Part shown: piece by piece, positions 1 through 6,566 of the stretch
Position numbering within the stretch: the first letter of the stretch is position 1
How the letters are laid out: every line of letters starts with the position of its first letter
Assembly: GCA_021737205.1 (NCBI GenBank)
Contig: JAIPEK010000124.1
Span: forward strand, 1-6,850
From: Desulfarculaceae bacterium
Lineage (GTDB): Bacteria > Desulfobacterota > Desulfobacteria > Desulfobacterales > Desulfobacteraceae
Reading direction: 5' to 3'
DNA: 6,850 bases
The notes under the pieces: generated by a model
What the model was told of the DNA's origin: nothing
The model's database searches: none
What the model saw: only the letters and a program-made list of their open reading frames with translations
Translations under genes and position numbers: made by a program

Positions 1-985
1 AGATCCGGAAGAACTCCATCCGTCGATATTCTCAAAAGCTGAAACCATTGCCGTGACCGCAGGTGCCTCCACCCCCAACTGGATTATCAGCAAGACATGC
101 AGGGAGATCGAAAAAAAAGCGTCGAAAAATGGGACAGCTTCCAAACGGGCTGCCGCCGTCCGGGACTTTCTGCTGCATACCAACATCATTCTTGCGGCGG
201 GAGCCGGCTGTCTCACCTATGCGGGCACCCGGCTGCAGAACCTTGAACATTCGTTTTATCATGTCCAGATCGCCGTGTTTTACGTATTGTCGATGCAGAT
301 TCTGAACAACCTTCTCACCATTGCGTCGGACACCTACAACAACCCTGACCGGGCCGCACTGTACCGGCAAAATTTTGCTTTTTTTGGTGCGCTCGCTTTC
401 TTATCCGGTACAGCCGGCCTTTACCTGGCGTTTCTCAAAGGAGGCGCCTGTTTCGGTATCCTGCTTGTCATGAGCCTTCTGGGCCTTTCTTACAATCTCC
501 CCCTTTTCCCCTGGAGGCTCCGTCGGATCAAGGACATTCCCGGCTCCAAAACGATCCTGATCGCAGTTGCCTGGGGCATCGTCACTTCGATCCTTCCTGC
601 GGTCTCCAACCGTACGGACCCCGGTTCCGCCCTGTTTGCCTTTGTCTTCATCACCGGCCTGGTTTTTGCCAGGACCGCCCTTTTCGACGTCATCGGCATA
701 CAGGGAGACCGGATCAACGGCAAAGAAACACTTCCGATCCTCATCGGAGAAAATCAAAGCATAAAACTGATCAAACTGATACTGGTGCTGATCGCCGTAC
801 TGATCACGGGATCCTCGATCTGGGGGATCACACCCGTCAAAGGGAGCTTGTTTGCCCTGCTGCCTGTTGTGATGATATACTTTACACGCCGCATTGAACG
901 GCATACCATCGGTGCCGGATCCAACTTGAACATCCTCATGGAATGCCATTTCATTGTTGCCGGAGCAATCGCACTGATGATATAG
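1..985 (+). CDS. IspH-UbiA fusion protein, 3' part (IspH C-terminal tail plus complete UbiA prenyltransferase); partial at left edge
   Basis: The frame is open from base 2, giving 327 residues in the window, so the GTG at 53 is an internal codon and not the start. Residues 1-38 match the C-terminal end of IspH (HMBPP reductase, an Fe-S enzyme making IPP/DMAPP). The TAGASTP motif at 19-25 carries the serine equivalent to diphosphate-binding Ser269 of E. coli IspH. The IspH cluster cysteines would lie upstream, outside the window. A short basic linker (about 37-50) leads into an integral-membrane UbiA domain with nine hydrophobic segments. That domain shows SYNLPLFPWRLRRIKDIPG and a canonical second Asp motif, D229-x6-D236 followed by RINGKETLP. 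The first Asp motif is less standard: N102/N103, then D110 and D116 in DTYNNPDR. UbiA enzymes move a polyprenyl chain to an aromatic acceptor, typically in quinone synthesis; the acceptor here is unknown. The FapA-family gene follows after 26 bases, probably cotranscribed. A sequencing-error fusion is unlikely because both parts share one clean frame. Confidence 0.88.
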   Translation, partial: DPEELHPSIFSKAETIAVTAGASTPNWIISKTCREIEKKASKNGTASKRAAAVRDFLLHTNIILAAGAGCLTYAGTRLQNLEHSFYHVQIAVFYVLSMQILNNLLTIASDTYNNPDRAALYRQNFAFFGALAFLSGTAGLYLAFLKGGACFGILLVMSLLGLSYNLPLFPWRLRRIKDIPGSKTILIAVAWGIVTSILPAVSNRTDPGSALFAFVFITGLVFARTALFDVIGIQGDRINGKETLPILIGENQSIKLIKLILVLIAVLITGSSIWGITPVKGSLFALLPVVMIYFTRRIERHTIGAGSNLNILMECHFIVAGAIALMI

Positions 986-1002
986 TGCACGAATGAAAAA
1001 AC

Positions 1003-1006
1003 GGAG
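1003..1006 (+). promoter_or_regulatory. Ribosome binding site for the DUF342/FapA gene
   Basis: GGAG sits five bases before the ATG at 1012. It lies in the 26-base gap after the IspH-UbiA stop codon, where no promoter is evident. It supports 1012 over the out-of-frame ATGs nearby. Confidence 0.65.
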
Positions 1007-1011
1007 CGCAT

Positions 1012-3141
1012 ATGTCGAATGAAAAGCCGGATACCCGCAACATTCCCTTTCTGGGAAAAATGGCTCTTAAAAAGGGCCTGGTCACCCAAAAAGAGCTGGA
1101 TGAAGCCGCTCTGGCATGCAAGGATGCGGAAGATCCGGAAACCGCTCTTCAAGACTATTTTGTATCCGAAAAAATCATTTCCTCCGAAAATATCAAACGT
1201 CTTGTTATGGCCACCAAGGCATTCGAACTCAGACAGAAGGATGTCAAGTTCGGCGCCATTGCAGTGAACAAGGGATACATTTCAAGAAACGTGCTCGATC
1301 TGGTCCTCGAAGAACAGAAACAGCAGTTCAGACAGAAAAAGGAACCCCGGCTTATCGGAGACATGCTGGTGGATGCCGGTATTATCTCGAAAAAACAGCG
1401 GGACGTGATACTGAAAAAGCAGAACCGGATGATCACGGAAATCAAAAAAGCCCGGAAGCCGGAAAAGCAGGCGTCCGATTCCGAAGCCGGAGCCCTGGAA
1501 GAAGGGCAAAAGAACACAAACAACGACAAAAAAAGCCTCACCACCGAACCGGTGGCGTTCCGCGACGGCATGGAGCTTATGGTTTCAGAGGACGGAATGG
1601 AGGCTTATGTAACCAAAACCGACGAGTTTGACGACACTATTACGGTGGACGACATAAAAGACGCCCTTGAAGAATACTTCATCACCCACGGAGTTGTGGG
1701 AGACGACCTGATCAAGGGCTTTATCCAGTCCAGGGGATTCAAGCAAAAAGGATTCCTGGCGGCCAAGGGAAAAGCGCCCGTCCAGGGGCGGGATGCCGTA
1801 ATCGAATATTTTTTTGACACCGACCACCTGAAGGCCGGGAATATCGACGAAGAAGGCAATATCGATTTCAAGGACCGCGGAGAAATTCCCCAGGTAAATC
1901 AGGAGACCGTACTGGCGGAAAAAACACCCTTGAAGGAGGCGGTCAACGGCATGAATATTTACGGAGAAGAAATCAGTGTGCGCCAGGCCGTGGATGTCAA
2001 GTTCAAATACGACAAAGGAGCGAAACTTTCGGAAGACGGCCTGAAGATTCTTTCTGCGGTAAAAGGCTTTCCACGGCTCTCCTGGTCCGGGGCTGTTTCC
2101 GTGGACGAAGAGTATACGGTAAGAAGCGATGTGGACTACGAGACCGGCCATATTGACTACAAAGGCCACATCAATATTAAAGGCTGCATCAAGAGCGGTT
2201 TCCGGGTCACCGGGCACGACATCCGGGCCGAAGAGATCGAAGGCGGTATTGTACACGCTGAAGGAAACCTTACCATTTCAGGCGGGGTCAACGAAGCCCG
2301 GATCTATGCAAGGGGCAACGTCCAGGCCAACTTCGTTCACAAATCCAACATCACCTGCCTTGGCACGGTGAATGTGGCAAAAGAAATCGTGGACTCCAAA
2401 ATTAAAAACTCCGGCAGCTGTGTGATCAAGCAGGGCAAAATCATTTCGTCACAAATTTCATCCAAAATGGGGGTTACGGCCGGGAACATCGGCACGGACA
2501 TGTCAGGTCCCAGCACCATTAAAACCGGCAGGGACGTGTTCATCGAGAATGAAACCGAAAATATCAAAAACAAGATCGGCCGTATCAATGAAAGCATCAA
2601 GGAACTGAAGACCAAAAAGAGCGATCTTGAAGCCGAATACAAGAAACTCCAGCAGGAAGCCACCAACCTGGCCCATTTCCAGGACCGGGCACAACTTGAA
2701 CAGCGGGACACCATCTCCCAGATCACCTCCATGTCCAACGACCTGACAAAGCTGGAAAGGCTCAAGGATTTGAAAGCCTACCTGCAGAAGCTCAAATCCG
2801 AAGAAAAGGCCACGGAAACCAAACTCACCGGATGCTTTGACCGAATCGACGAGCTGGAAGCGGAAATCGAAAAAATCGATGGTACCATGACCAAACGCAC
2901 GGAACAGAAACAGACCCTGGCCGAGGAGAGAAAAAACCTGGCCGAATGGAGCAGGGCGAACCCCGGTAATACCACCATAACCGTTCTTCAGGTCATACAG
3001 CCGGAAACCCGGGTATGCGGGAAGCATTCGGAAAAACGGGTGGACGAAAAAGCCGGATACGTGACCATAAAAGAGCTGGGTTACACGGATTCGAGCCAGG
3101 CGGAACCCACATATGAAATGAAGATAGTGCCCAACAGCTGA
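1012..3141 (+). CDS. DUF342 / FapA family protein with N-terminal GspE-N/MshEN-like helical repeats
   Basis: This 709-residue protein starts at an ATG with GGAG (1003-1006) five bases upstream. Residues 13-140 form four similar half-modules of the pattern G-x-hydrophobic-A/L-x3-G-hydrophobic-(I/V)-(S/T): G15-T25, 47-57, G81-S91 and G116-S126. The last two end in LEEQ and LKKQ, as in GspE-N/MshEN domains. A charged, low-complexity linker (about 140-183) follows. DUF342 (PF03961) begins near residue 186. It includes a glycine-rich right-handed beta-helix region (about 373-513, repeated GxI/V-x-G turns), a long predicted coiled coil (about 514-643, rich in Lys, Glu and Leu) and a C-terminal beta part with VIQPETRVCG. 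There is no signal peptide or membrane segment, so it is probably cytoplasmic. The family is named for a flagellar assembly/localisation role in Vibrio, but no flagellar gene is visible here and many DUF342 proteins have no known role. It lies 26 bases after the IspH-UbiA gene. The family call is firm; the function is not. Confidence 0.9.
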   Translation: MSNEKPDTRNIPFLGKMALKKGLVTQKELDEAALACKDAEDPETALQDYFVSEKIISSENIKRLVMATKAFELRQKDVKFGAIAVNKGYISRNVLDLVLEEQKQQFRQKKEPRLIGDMLVDAGIISKKQRDVILKKQNRMITEIKKARKPEKQASDSEAGALEEGQKNTNNDKKSLTTEPVAFRDGMELMVSEDGMEAYVTKTDEFDDTITVDDIKDALEEYFITHGVVGDDLIKGFIQSRGFKQKGFLAAKGKAPVQGRDAVIEYFFDTDHLKAGNIDEEGNIDFKDRGEIPQVNQETVLAEKTPLKEAVNGMNIYGEEISVRQAVDVKFKYDKGAKLSEDGLKILSAVKGFPRLSWSGAVSVDEEYTVRSDVDYETGHIDYKGHINIKGCIKSGFRVTGHDIRAEEIEGGIVHAEGNLTISGGVNEARIYARGNVQANFVHKSNITCLGTVNVAKEIVDSKIKNSGSCVIKQGKIISSQISSKMGVTAGNIGTDMSGPSTIKTGRDVFIENETENIKNKIGRINESIKELKTKKSDLEAEYKKLQQEATNLAHFQDRAQLEQRDTISQITSMSNDLTKLERLKDLKAYLQKLKSEEKATETKLTGCFDRIDELEAEIEKIDGTMTKRTEQKQTLAEERKNLAEWSRANPGNTTITVLQVIQPETRVCGKHSEKRVDEKAGYVTIKELGYTDSSQAEPTYEMKIVPNS

Positions 3142-3145
3142 CTGT

Positions 3146-4042
3146 TTACCGCGCTTGTTGCATCAGTTTTTCAATTTTGGCGTCCTTTTCCGTCCAAAGC
3201 CGGTTCAGCCGGTCACAGAATTTTTTCTTGAAAACCGGATCCGTGAAATAATCTCCTAAAAGTTCATCCGTGATCGGCAGAAGCTCTATATCCACGATCA
3301 CCCGTTTGCATCTGCCGGATATATACTCCCAGAACGAAGGAGTTCCATCCGGATAGACAATGGTCACATCAATGATCTTGTGCAGCACCTCTCCCATTGC
3401 TCCCAGGACGAAAGCGGTACCGCCCGCCTTGGGCTTCAAAAGATTCCGGAACTCACCGTCATGGTTTTCTTTTTTTTTCCTGGTAAACCGGGTGCCTTCG
3501 ACAAAGTTCATCACGGATACCGGCATCTGCTTGAACTTCTCACACGCCCTGCGTGTTTTTTCGAGATCTTTTCCCTTGAGATGCGGATTTTTCTCAATAA
3601 ACTGCCTGGAATACCGTTCCATGAACGGAAACTCCAGCGCCCACCAGGCAAGCCCCAGAAACGGCACCCGGATCAGGCTCTTTTTTAGAAAAAACTTGAG
3701 CATGGGAATTTTCCGGTTGAACACCTGCTGCAGCACCAGGATATCCACCCAGGACTGGTGGTTGGACAACACCAGGTACCACTGTTGCCGTTCCAGATTT
3801 TCAAGTCCCCGAACATCCCACTCGATCCTTGTAAAAAGCTTTGTAGTGACTGCATTGATGCTCATCCATAAAGCAGCGGTCTGCGTGAGCAAACCGGTAC
3901 AGACCCCTCTGAACGCGGAAACGGGAATCATGAACTTCACGGCCGCAACCAGGCAGACCAGCGAACAGAGAATAACCGTATTCAAAACGTATACAGTGAG
4001 CGCAAGAATACCTTTTACCGGATATGGAAGAATCGAGAGCAT
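3146..4042 (-). CDS. PlsC-type lysophospholipid acyltransferase, YihG-like (1-acylglycerol-3-phosphate acyltransferase family)
   Basis: This 298-residue membrane acyltransferase would transfer an acyl chain to a lysophospholipid or related glycerol phosphate at the inner membrane. The catalytic NH-x4-D motif is intact (N94-H95...D100 in SNHQSWVDI). The substrate-binding EGTR block is present at 182-185 (NFVEGTRF). A block resembling family motif II lies at about 115-143 (FFLKKSLIRVPFLG, then FPFMER), and a KxGG element near 205-208. Hydrophobic segments at about 11-36 and 43-60 should anchor it. The VDILVLQ context and the long basic C-terminal half resemble E. coli YihG and eukaryotic LCLAT1/AGPAT3-5 types more than the short PlsC. 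The start has AAAGGG eight bases upstream (4051-4056). The gene converges on the FapA-family gene with only four bases between the two stop codons, and diverges from the DUF362 gene. The exact acceptor lipid cannot be told from sequence. Confidence 0.9.
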   Translation of the reverse strand: MLSILPYPVKGILALTVYVLNTVILCSLVCLVAAVKFMIPVSAFRGVCTGLLTQTAALWMSINAVTTKLFTRIEWDVRGLENLERQQWYLVLSNHQSWVDILVLQQVFNRKIPMLKFFLKKSLIRVPFLGLAWWALEFPFMERYSRQFIEKNPHLKGKDLEKTRRACEKFKQMPVSVMNFVEGTRFTRKKKENHDGEFRNLLKPKAGGTAFVLGAMGEVLHKIIDVTIVYPDGTPSFWEYISGRCKRVIVDIELLPITDELLGDYFTDPVFKKKFCDRLNRLWTEKDAKIEKLMQQAR

Positions 4043-4050
4043 TGTGCCGA

Positions 4051-4056
4051 CCCTTT
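4051..4056 (-). promoter_or_regulatory. Ribosome binding site for the acyltransferase gene
   Basis: Read on the minus strand this is AAAGGG, ending eight bases before the ATG at 4042. It is a moderate match to the anti-Shine-Dalgarno sequence. The next upstream ATG on this strand (4070) is in another frame. Confidence 0.55.
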
Positions 4057-4077
4057 AATTTTTGGTTCATGTTTTCA

Positions 4078-4106
4078 TTGACATAAAATTCGCACCTTAC
4101 CATAAT
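4078..4106 (+). promoter_or_regulatory. Sigma-70 type promoter for the DUF362 gene
   Basis: A perfect -35 box, TTGACA (4078-4083), is followed by exactly 17 bases and then CATAAT (4101-4106), five of six matches to the -10 consensus. Transcription would start near 4113, giving a leader of about 60 bases before the ATG at 4174. This is the clearest promoter in the window. Confidence 0.7.
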
Positions 4107-4114
4107 TCGACCTA

Positions 4115-4143
4115 AGAATAGAACCATTAACCAGACAAATCAA
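4115..4143 (-). promoter_or_regulatory. Candidate promoter for the acyltransferase gene
   Basis: On the minus strand, TTGATT (4138-4143) and TATTCT (4115-4120) are separated by 17 bases. Each is an imperfect match (four of six) to the -35 and -10 boxes. The predicted start near 4108 would give a leader of about 66 bases. This AT-rich region could give such a match by chance. Confidence 0.35.
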
Positions 4144-4162
4144 TACCTATATCGCCCAAAAA

Positions 4163-4167
4163 AGGAG
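4163..4167 (+). promoter_or_regulatory. Ribosome binding site for the DUF362 gene
   Basis: AGGAG lies six bases before the ATG at 4174 within an A-rich stretch. It is a strong site with good spacing and fixes the start. Confidence 0.75.
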
Positions 4168-4173
4168 AAAAAC

Positions 4174-5307
4174 ATGCCGGCCACAGTGTATTTTACAGAC
4201 TTTTCAGCCACGTCCCGGGAAAACCTCACCGCCAAAACAGCAAGGCTCATCCGCAACGCGGGCCTGTCAAAGGCGGTCGATGAGGGGGATCTTTGCGCGG
4301 TAAAAATTCATTTCGGGGAAAAGGGGAACACGGCCTTTATCCGTCCGCCGTATATCGCCTCTATCCTGAAAACCATCAAAAATGAGGGAGCGCATCCGTT
4401 TTTGACGGATGCCAACACCCTTTACAAGGGGGCCCGAAGCGATTCGGTCTCCCACATCAAGACCGCCGTGGAAAACGGATTCTCGTTTTCCAGCATGGAT
4501 TCGGTGCCGGTGGTCATCGCTGACGGATTGCGGGGCAAAACGGAAACAGCCGTCGAGGTCAACCGCAAGAACTGCTCCCACGCCTATATCGGCACGGAAA
4601 TCGTCCAGGCGGATGCCCTGATTTCCGTGGCCCATTTCAAGGGGCACGAACTCACCGGTTTCGGCGGTACATTGAAAAACCTGGGCATGGGTGCCGCGTC
4701 AAGGAGGGGCAAGCTTACGCAGCATTCCAATGTCAGTCCGAAAATCAAGCGGAAAAACTGTATCGGATGCGGGGAATGTGCGGCCCACTGCCCGTCGGCG
4801 GCCATTCACCTTGAGGAAAAAAAAGCGTATCTGGATGCGGAACAATGCATCGGATGCGGGGAATGCATTGTCCGGTGCCCGTCCCGGGCGGTCACGATCC
4901 GATGGAACCAGACCATCCCGACGTTTTTTGAAAAAATGATCGAATATACCGAGGGGGTGCTGAAAAACAAGGAAGGAAAATGCCTTTTTGTCAACTTCAT
5001 TGCTGATGTATCCCCCAAATGCGACTGCGTTCCGTTCAATGAATATCCCATTGTCAGGGACATCGGGATTGTTGCGTCCACGGACCCGGTTGCCCTGGAC
5101 CAGGCGTCCGTGGATCTTGTGAACGGGGAGACGGCCCTGGAAGGCTCAACGCTTGAAACCAACCGGGGTAAAGGGGAGGACAAAATCACCGGCCTCTACC
5201 CCAAGGTAGACTGGCCGTATCAGCTGGAATACGCGGAAAAGCTGGGTCTCGGTACCCGGGAATACATACTGGAAACGGTTGAAACCCTGTCCTACGATTC
5301 CTCATAG
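4174..5307 (+). CDS. DUF362 domain protein with two [4Fe-4S] ferredoxin motifs
   Basis: This 377-residue protein is probably soluble; I see no signal peptide or membrane helices. The DUF362 core is recognisable by KIHFGEKGN near the N-terminus, by FLTDANTLYKG, and by SVAHFKGHELTGFGGTLKNLGMG in the middle (this last element cited only as a family hallmark, about residues 151-173). It is completed by the later CDC motif (C283, C285) and STDPVALDQAS. Two CxxCxxCxxxCP motifs, C196-C199-C202-C206 and C225-C228-C231-C235, form a bacterial-type 2[4Fe-4S] ferredoxin insert and imply electron transfer or cluster handling. The biochemical role of DUF362 is not established. It is common in strict anaerobes, often annotated just as an Fe-S cluster protein. 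The gene appears monocistronic, with its own promoter (4078-4106), and its 3' end converges on the decarboxylase subunit gene. The two cluster motifs share a 17-base identical stretch (4762-4778 and 4849-4865). The family call is sure; the function is open. Confidence 0.9.
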   Translation: MPATVYFTDFSATSRENLTAKTARLIRNAGLSKAVDEGDLCAVKIHFGEKGNTAFIRPPYIASILKTIKNEGAHPFLTDANTLYKGARSDSVSHIKTAVENGFSFSSMDSVPVVIADGLRGKTETAVEVNRKNCSHAYIGTEIVQADALISVAHFKGHELTGFGGTLKNLGMGAASRRGKLTQHSNVSPKIKRKNCIGCGECAAHCPSAAIHLEEKKAYLDAEQCIGCGECIVRCPSRAVTIRWNQTIPTFFEKMIEYTEGVLKNKEGKCLFVNFIADVSPKCDCVPFNEYPIVRDIGIVASTDPVALDQASVDLVNGETALEGSTLETNRGKGEDKITGLYPKVDWPYQLEYAEKLGLGTREYILETVETLSYDSS

Positions 5308-5315
5308 GTTTTTAT

Positions 5316-5405
5316 ATGAAAGAACACCATTTTTTACCATGAAGGCCATGAAGGAACTGAAGCAAAACCTTCATGAACTTCATGCTCTTCATGGTGATCT
5401 TTCAT
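5316..5405. repeat. Hairpin-forming inverted repeat built of ATGAAG / CTTCAT units (REP- or MITE-like)
   Basis: The 27-base left arm (5336-5362) and right arm (5369-5395) pair at 21 of 27 positions around a six-base loop, CAAAAC. The outermost nine bases (ACCATGAAG with CTTCATGGT) and an inner seven are perfect. Each arm holds three ATGAAG-like units about nine bases apart, the innermost left one reading CTGAAG. An outer 7-base stem, ATGAAAG (5316-5322) with CTTTCAT (5399-5405), may enclose it. It sits between two convergent genes. No T-run follows on either strand, so it does not look like a standard intrinsic terminator, although it could block transcription or protect mRNA 3' ends. The small peptides encoded across it are artefacts of the repeat. 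Confidence 0.75.
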
Positions 5406-5434
5406 CATTCGTTGTGTCCGTCAGGACGTGGACA

Positions 5435-6562
5435 TTACACCATCAAACTCCAGAGAACACCGGCAGCTATGGCGGACCCGATCACGCCGGAGACATTGGG
5501 GGCCATGGCGTGCATCAGCAGGAAATTGGTGGGATCCTCTTCCTGGCCGACCATCTGGACCACCCGGGCGGAATCCGGTACGGCTGAAACCCCTGCGGCT
5601 CCGAGCAGCGGGTTGATCTTGGGTTTCAGAAACAGGTTCATGAACTTGGCGAAAATCAGTCCGCAGGCAGTGGCGATTGAGAACGAGAAGGCACCGAGCA
5701 CAAAGATATACACGGATTGACTTGTAAGGAACACATCTCCCTGGGTGCTGGCCCCCACTGTCATGCCCAGAAGAATGGTGGCCGTATCAATGATCGCGTT
5801 CCGGGCGGTCTGTGCGAGCCGTTCCGTGACCACCGCCTCTTTGAGAAGATTGCCGAAGCAGAGCATGCCGAGAAGCGGCAGCGCGGCCGGTGCAAGAAAG
5901 CAGCAGAGCAGAAACGCAATGATGGGAAAAATCATCTTCTCTTTCTTGGAGACTTCCCTGGGTTCTTCCATGCGGATGAGCCGTTCTTTCCTGGATGTAA
6001 AAAGCTTCATGATGGGCGGCTGGATCACCGGCACCAACGCCATGTACGAATAAGCAGCTACTGCAATGGGCCCGATAAGCTCAGGTGCGAGCATGGCGGT
6101 CAGGAAGATGGCCGTGGGCCCGTCCGCCCCGCCGATGATACCGATGGAGGATGCCTCGTTGGGAGCAAATCCCAAGGCAAGGGCCCCCAGGAACGTGAGA
6201 AAAATCCCGGCCTGGGCCGCGGCCCCTAAAATCATCAGGACCGGCCGTGCCAGAAGTGTGGAAAAATCGGTCATCGCCCCGATGCCGAGAAACACGAGAG
6301 GAGGATAGATCCCGGCTGTAACCCCGAAGTACAGGTAGTGCAGAACGCTGTTGTCCTCGTATATCCCAAGGCCCAGCCCCTGGAATACGGGAATGTTGCC
6401 GATGAGCATCCCGAAGCCGATGGGTACGAGCAGCAACGGTTCATAATGTTTGGCAATTCCCAGGTATATAAAAATGACCCCGATCAGGATCATCACGATG
6501 TTTCGGTAGTCGCAAAGAAAAAAGCCGGTGTTCTGAAAAAATTCGAAAAACAGATTTTCCAT
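5435..6562 (-). CDS. Sodium-ion-translocating decarboxylase, beta subunit (OadB/GcdB/MmdB family)
   Basis: This 375-residue polytopic inner-membrane protein would decarboxylate carboxybiotin and couple that to Na+ export. Residues known to matter in Klebsiella OadB are conserved at matching spacing. D147 in GGADGPTAIF corresponds to D203, and Y173 to Y229. N317, G321, S326 and R333 in NPLLGAAGVSAVPDSARVV correspond to N373, G377, S382 and R389. Length fits the shorter GcdB/MmdB forms rather than 433-residue OadB. The ATG at 6562 is preferred over one at 6631: it has a strong ribosome site (6571-6578), starts with the family-like MENLFFEFF, and avoids a 65-base overlap with the upstream gene. 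The substrate (oxaloacetate, methylmalonyl-CoA, glutaconyl-CoA or malonate) depends on the alpha subunit, which is not in the window. The gene follows an unrecognised gene by four bases, so both belong to one operon entering from the right. Confidence 0.94.
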   Translation of the reverse strand: MENLFFEFFQNTGFFLCDYRNIVMILIGVIFIYLGIAKHYEPLLLVPIGFGMLIGNIPVFQGLGLGIYEDNSVLHYLYFGVTAGIYPPLVFLGIGAMTDFSTLLARPVLMILGAAAQAGIFLTFLGALALGFAPNEASSIGIIGGADGPTAIFLTAMLAPELIGPIAVAAYSYMALVPVIQPPIMKLFTSRKERLIRMEEPREVSKKEKMIFPIIAFLLCCFLAPAALPLLGMLCFGNLLKEAVVTERLAQTARNAIIDTATILLGMTVGASTQGDVFLTSQSVYIFVLGAFSFSIATACGLIFAKFMNLFLKPKINPLLGAAGVSAVPDSARVVQMVGQEEDPTNFLLMHAMAPNVSGVIGSAIAAGVLWSLMV

Positions 6563-6566
6563 TGAT

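Noticed and set aside
53..985. A stand-alone UbiA gene starting with GTG at 53
   Set aside because: The same frame is open to the left edge and encodes an IspH C-terminus. The GTG is the valine just before TAGASTP, and no ribosome site precedes it.
1585..2256. Long minus-strand reading frame inside the DUF342/FapA gene
   Set aside because: It is a shadow of the coding strand, with no domain and no ribosome site.
3360..4058. Long plus-strand reading frame opposite the acyltransferase
   Set aside because: It is antisense to a gene with an intact NHx4D motif and EGTR block, and it has no recognisable domain or ribosome site.
4843..4870. Perfect eight-base inverted repeat CAATGCAT/ATGCATTG with a 12-base loop, and a 17-base direct repeat (4762-4778, 4849-4865)
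   Set aside because: Both fall on the two CIGCGEC ferredoxin motifs of the DUF362 gene and are explained by repeated codons for the same peptide. A regulatory role is not needed.
5415..5434. Small palindrome TGTCC...GGACA directly after the beta subunit stop, as a terminator
   Set aside because: The stem is only five bases plus two wobble pairs, and no T-run follows on the minus strand.
5279..5720. Small plus-strand reading frames across the hairpin and the end of the beta subunit gene
   Set aside because: They lie on the ATGAAG repeat and opposite a clearly conserved membrane protein gene. Their peptides have no family-like features.
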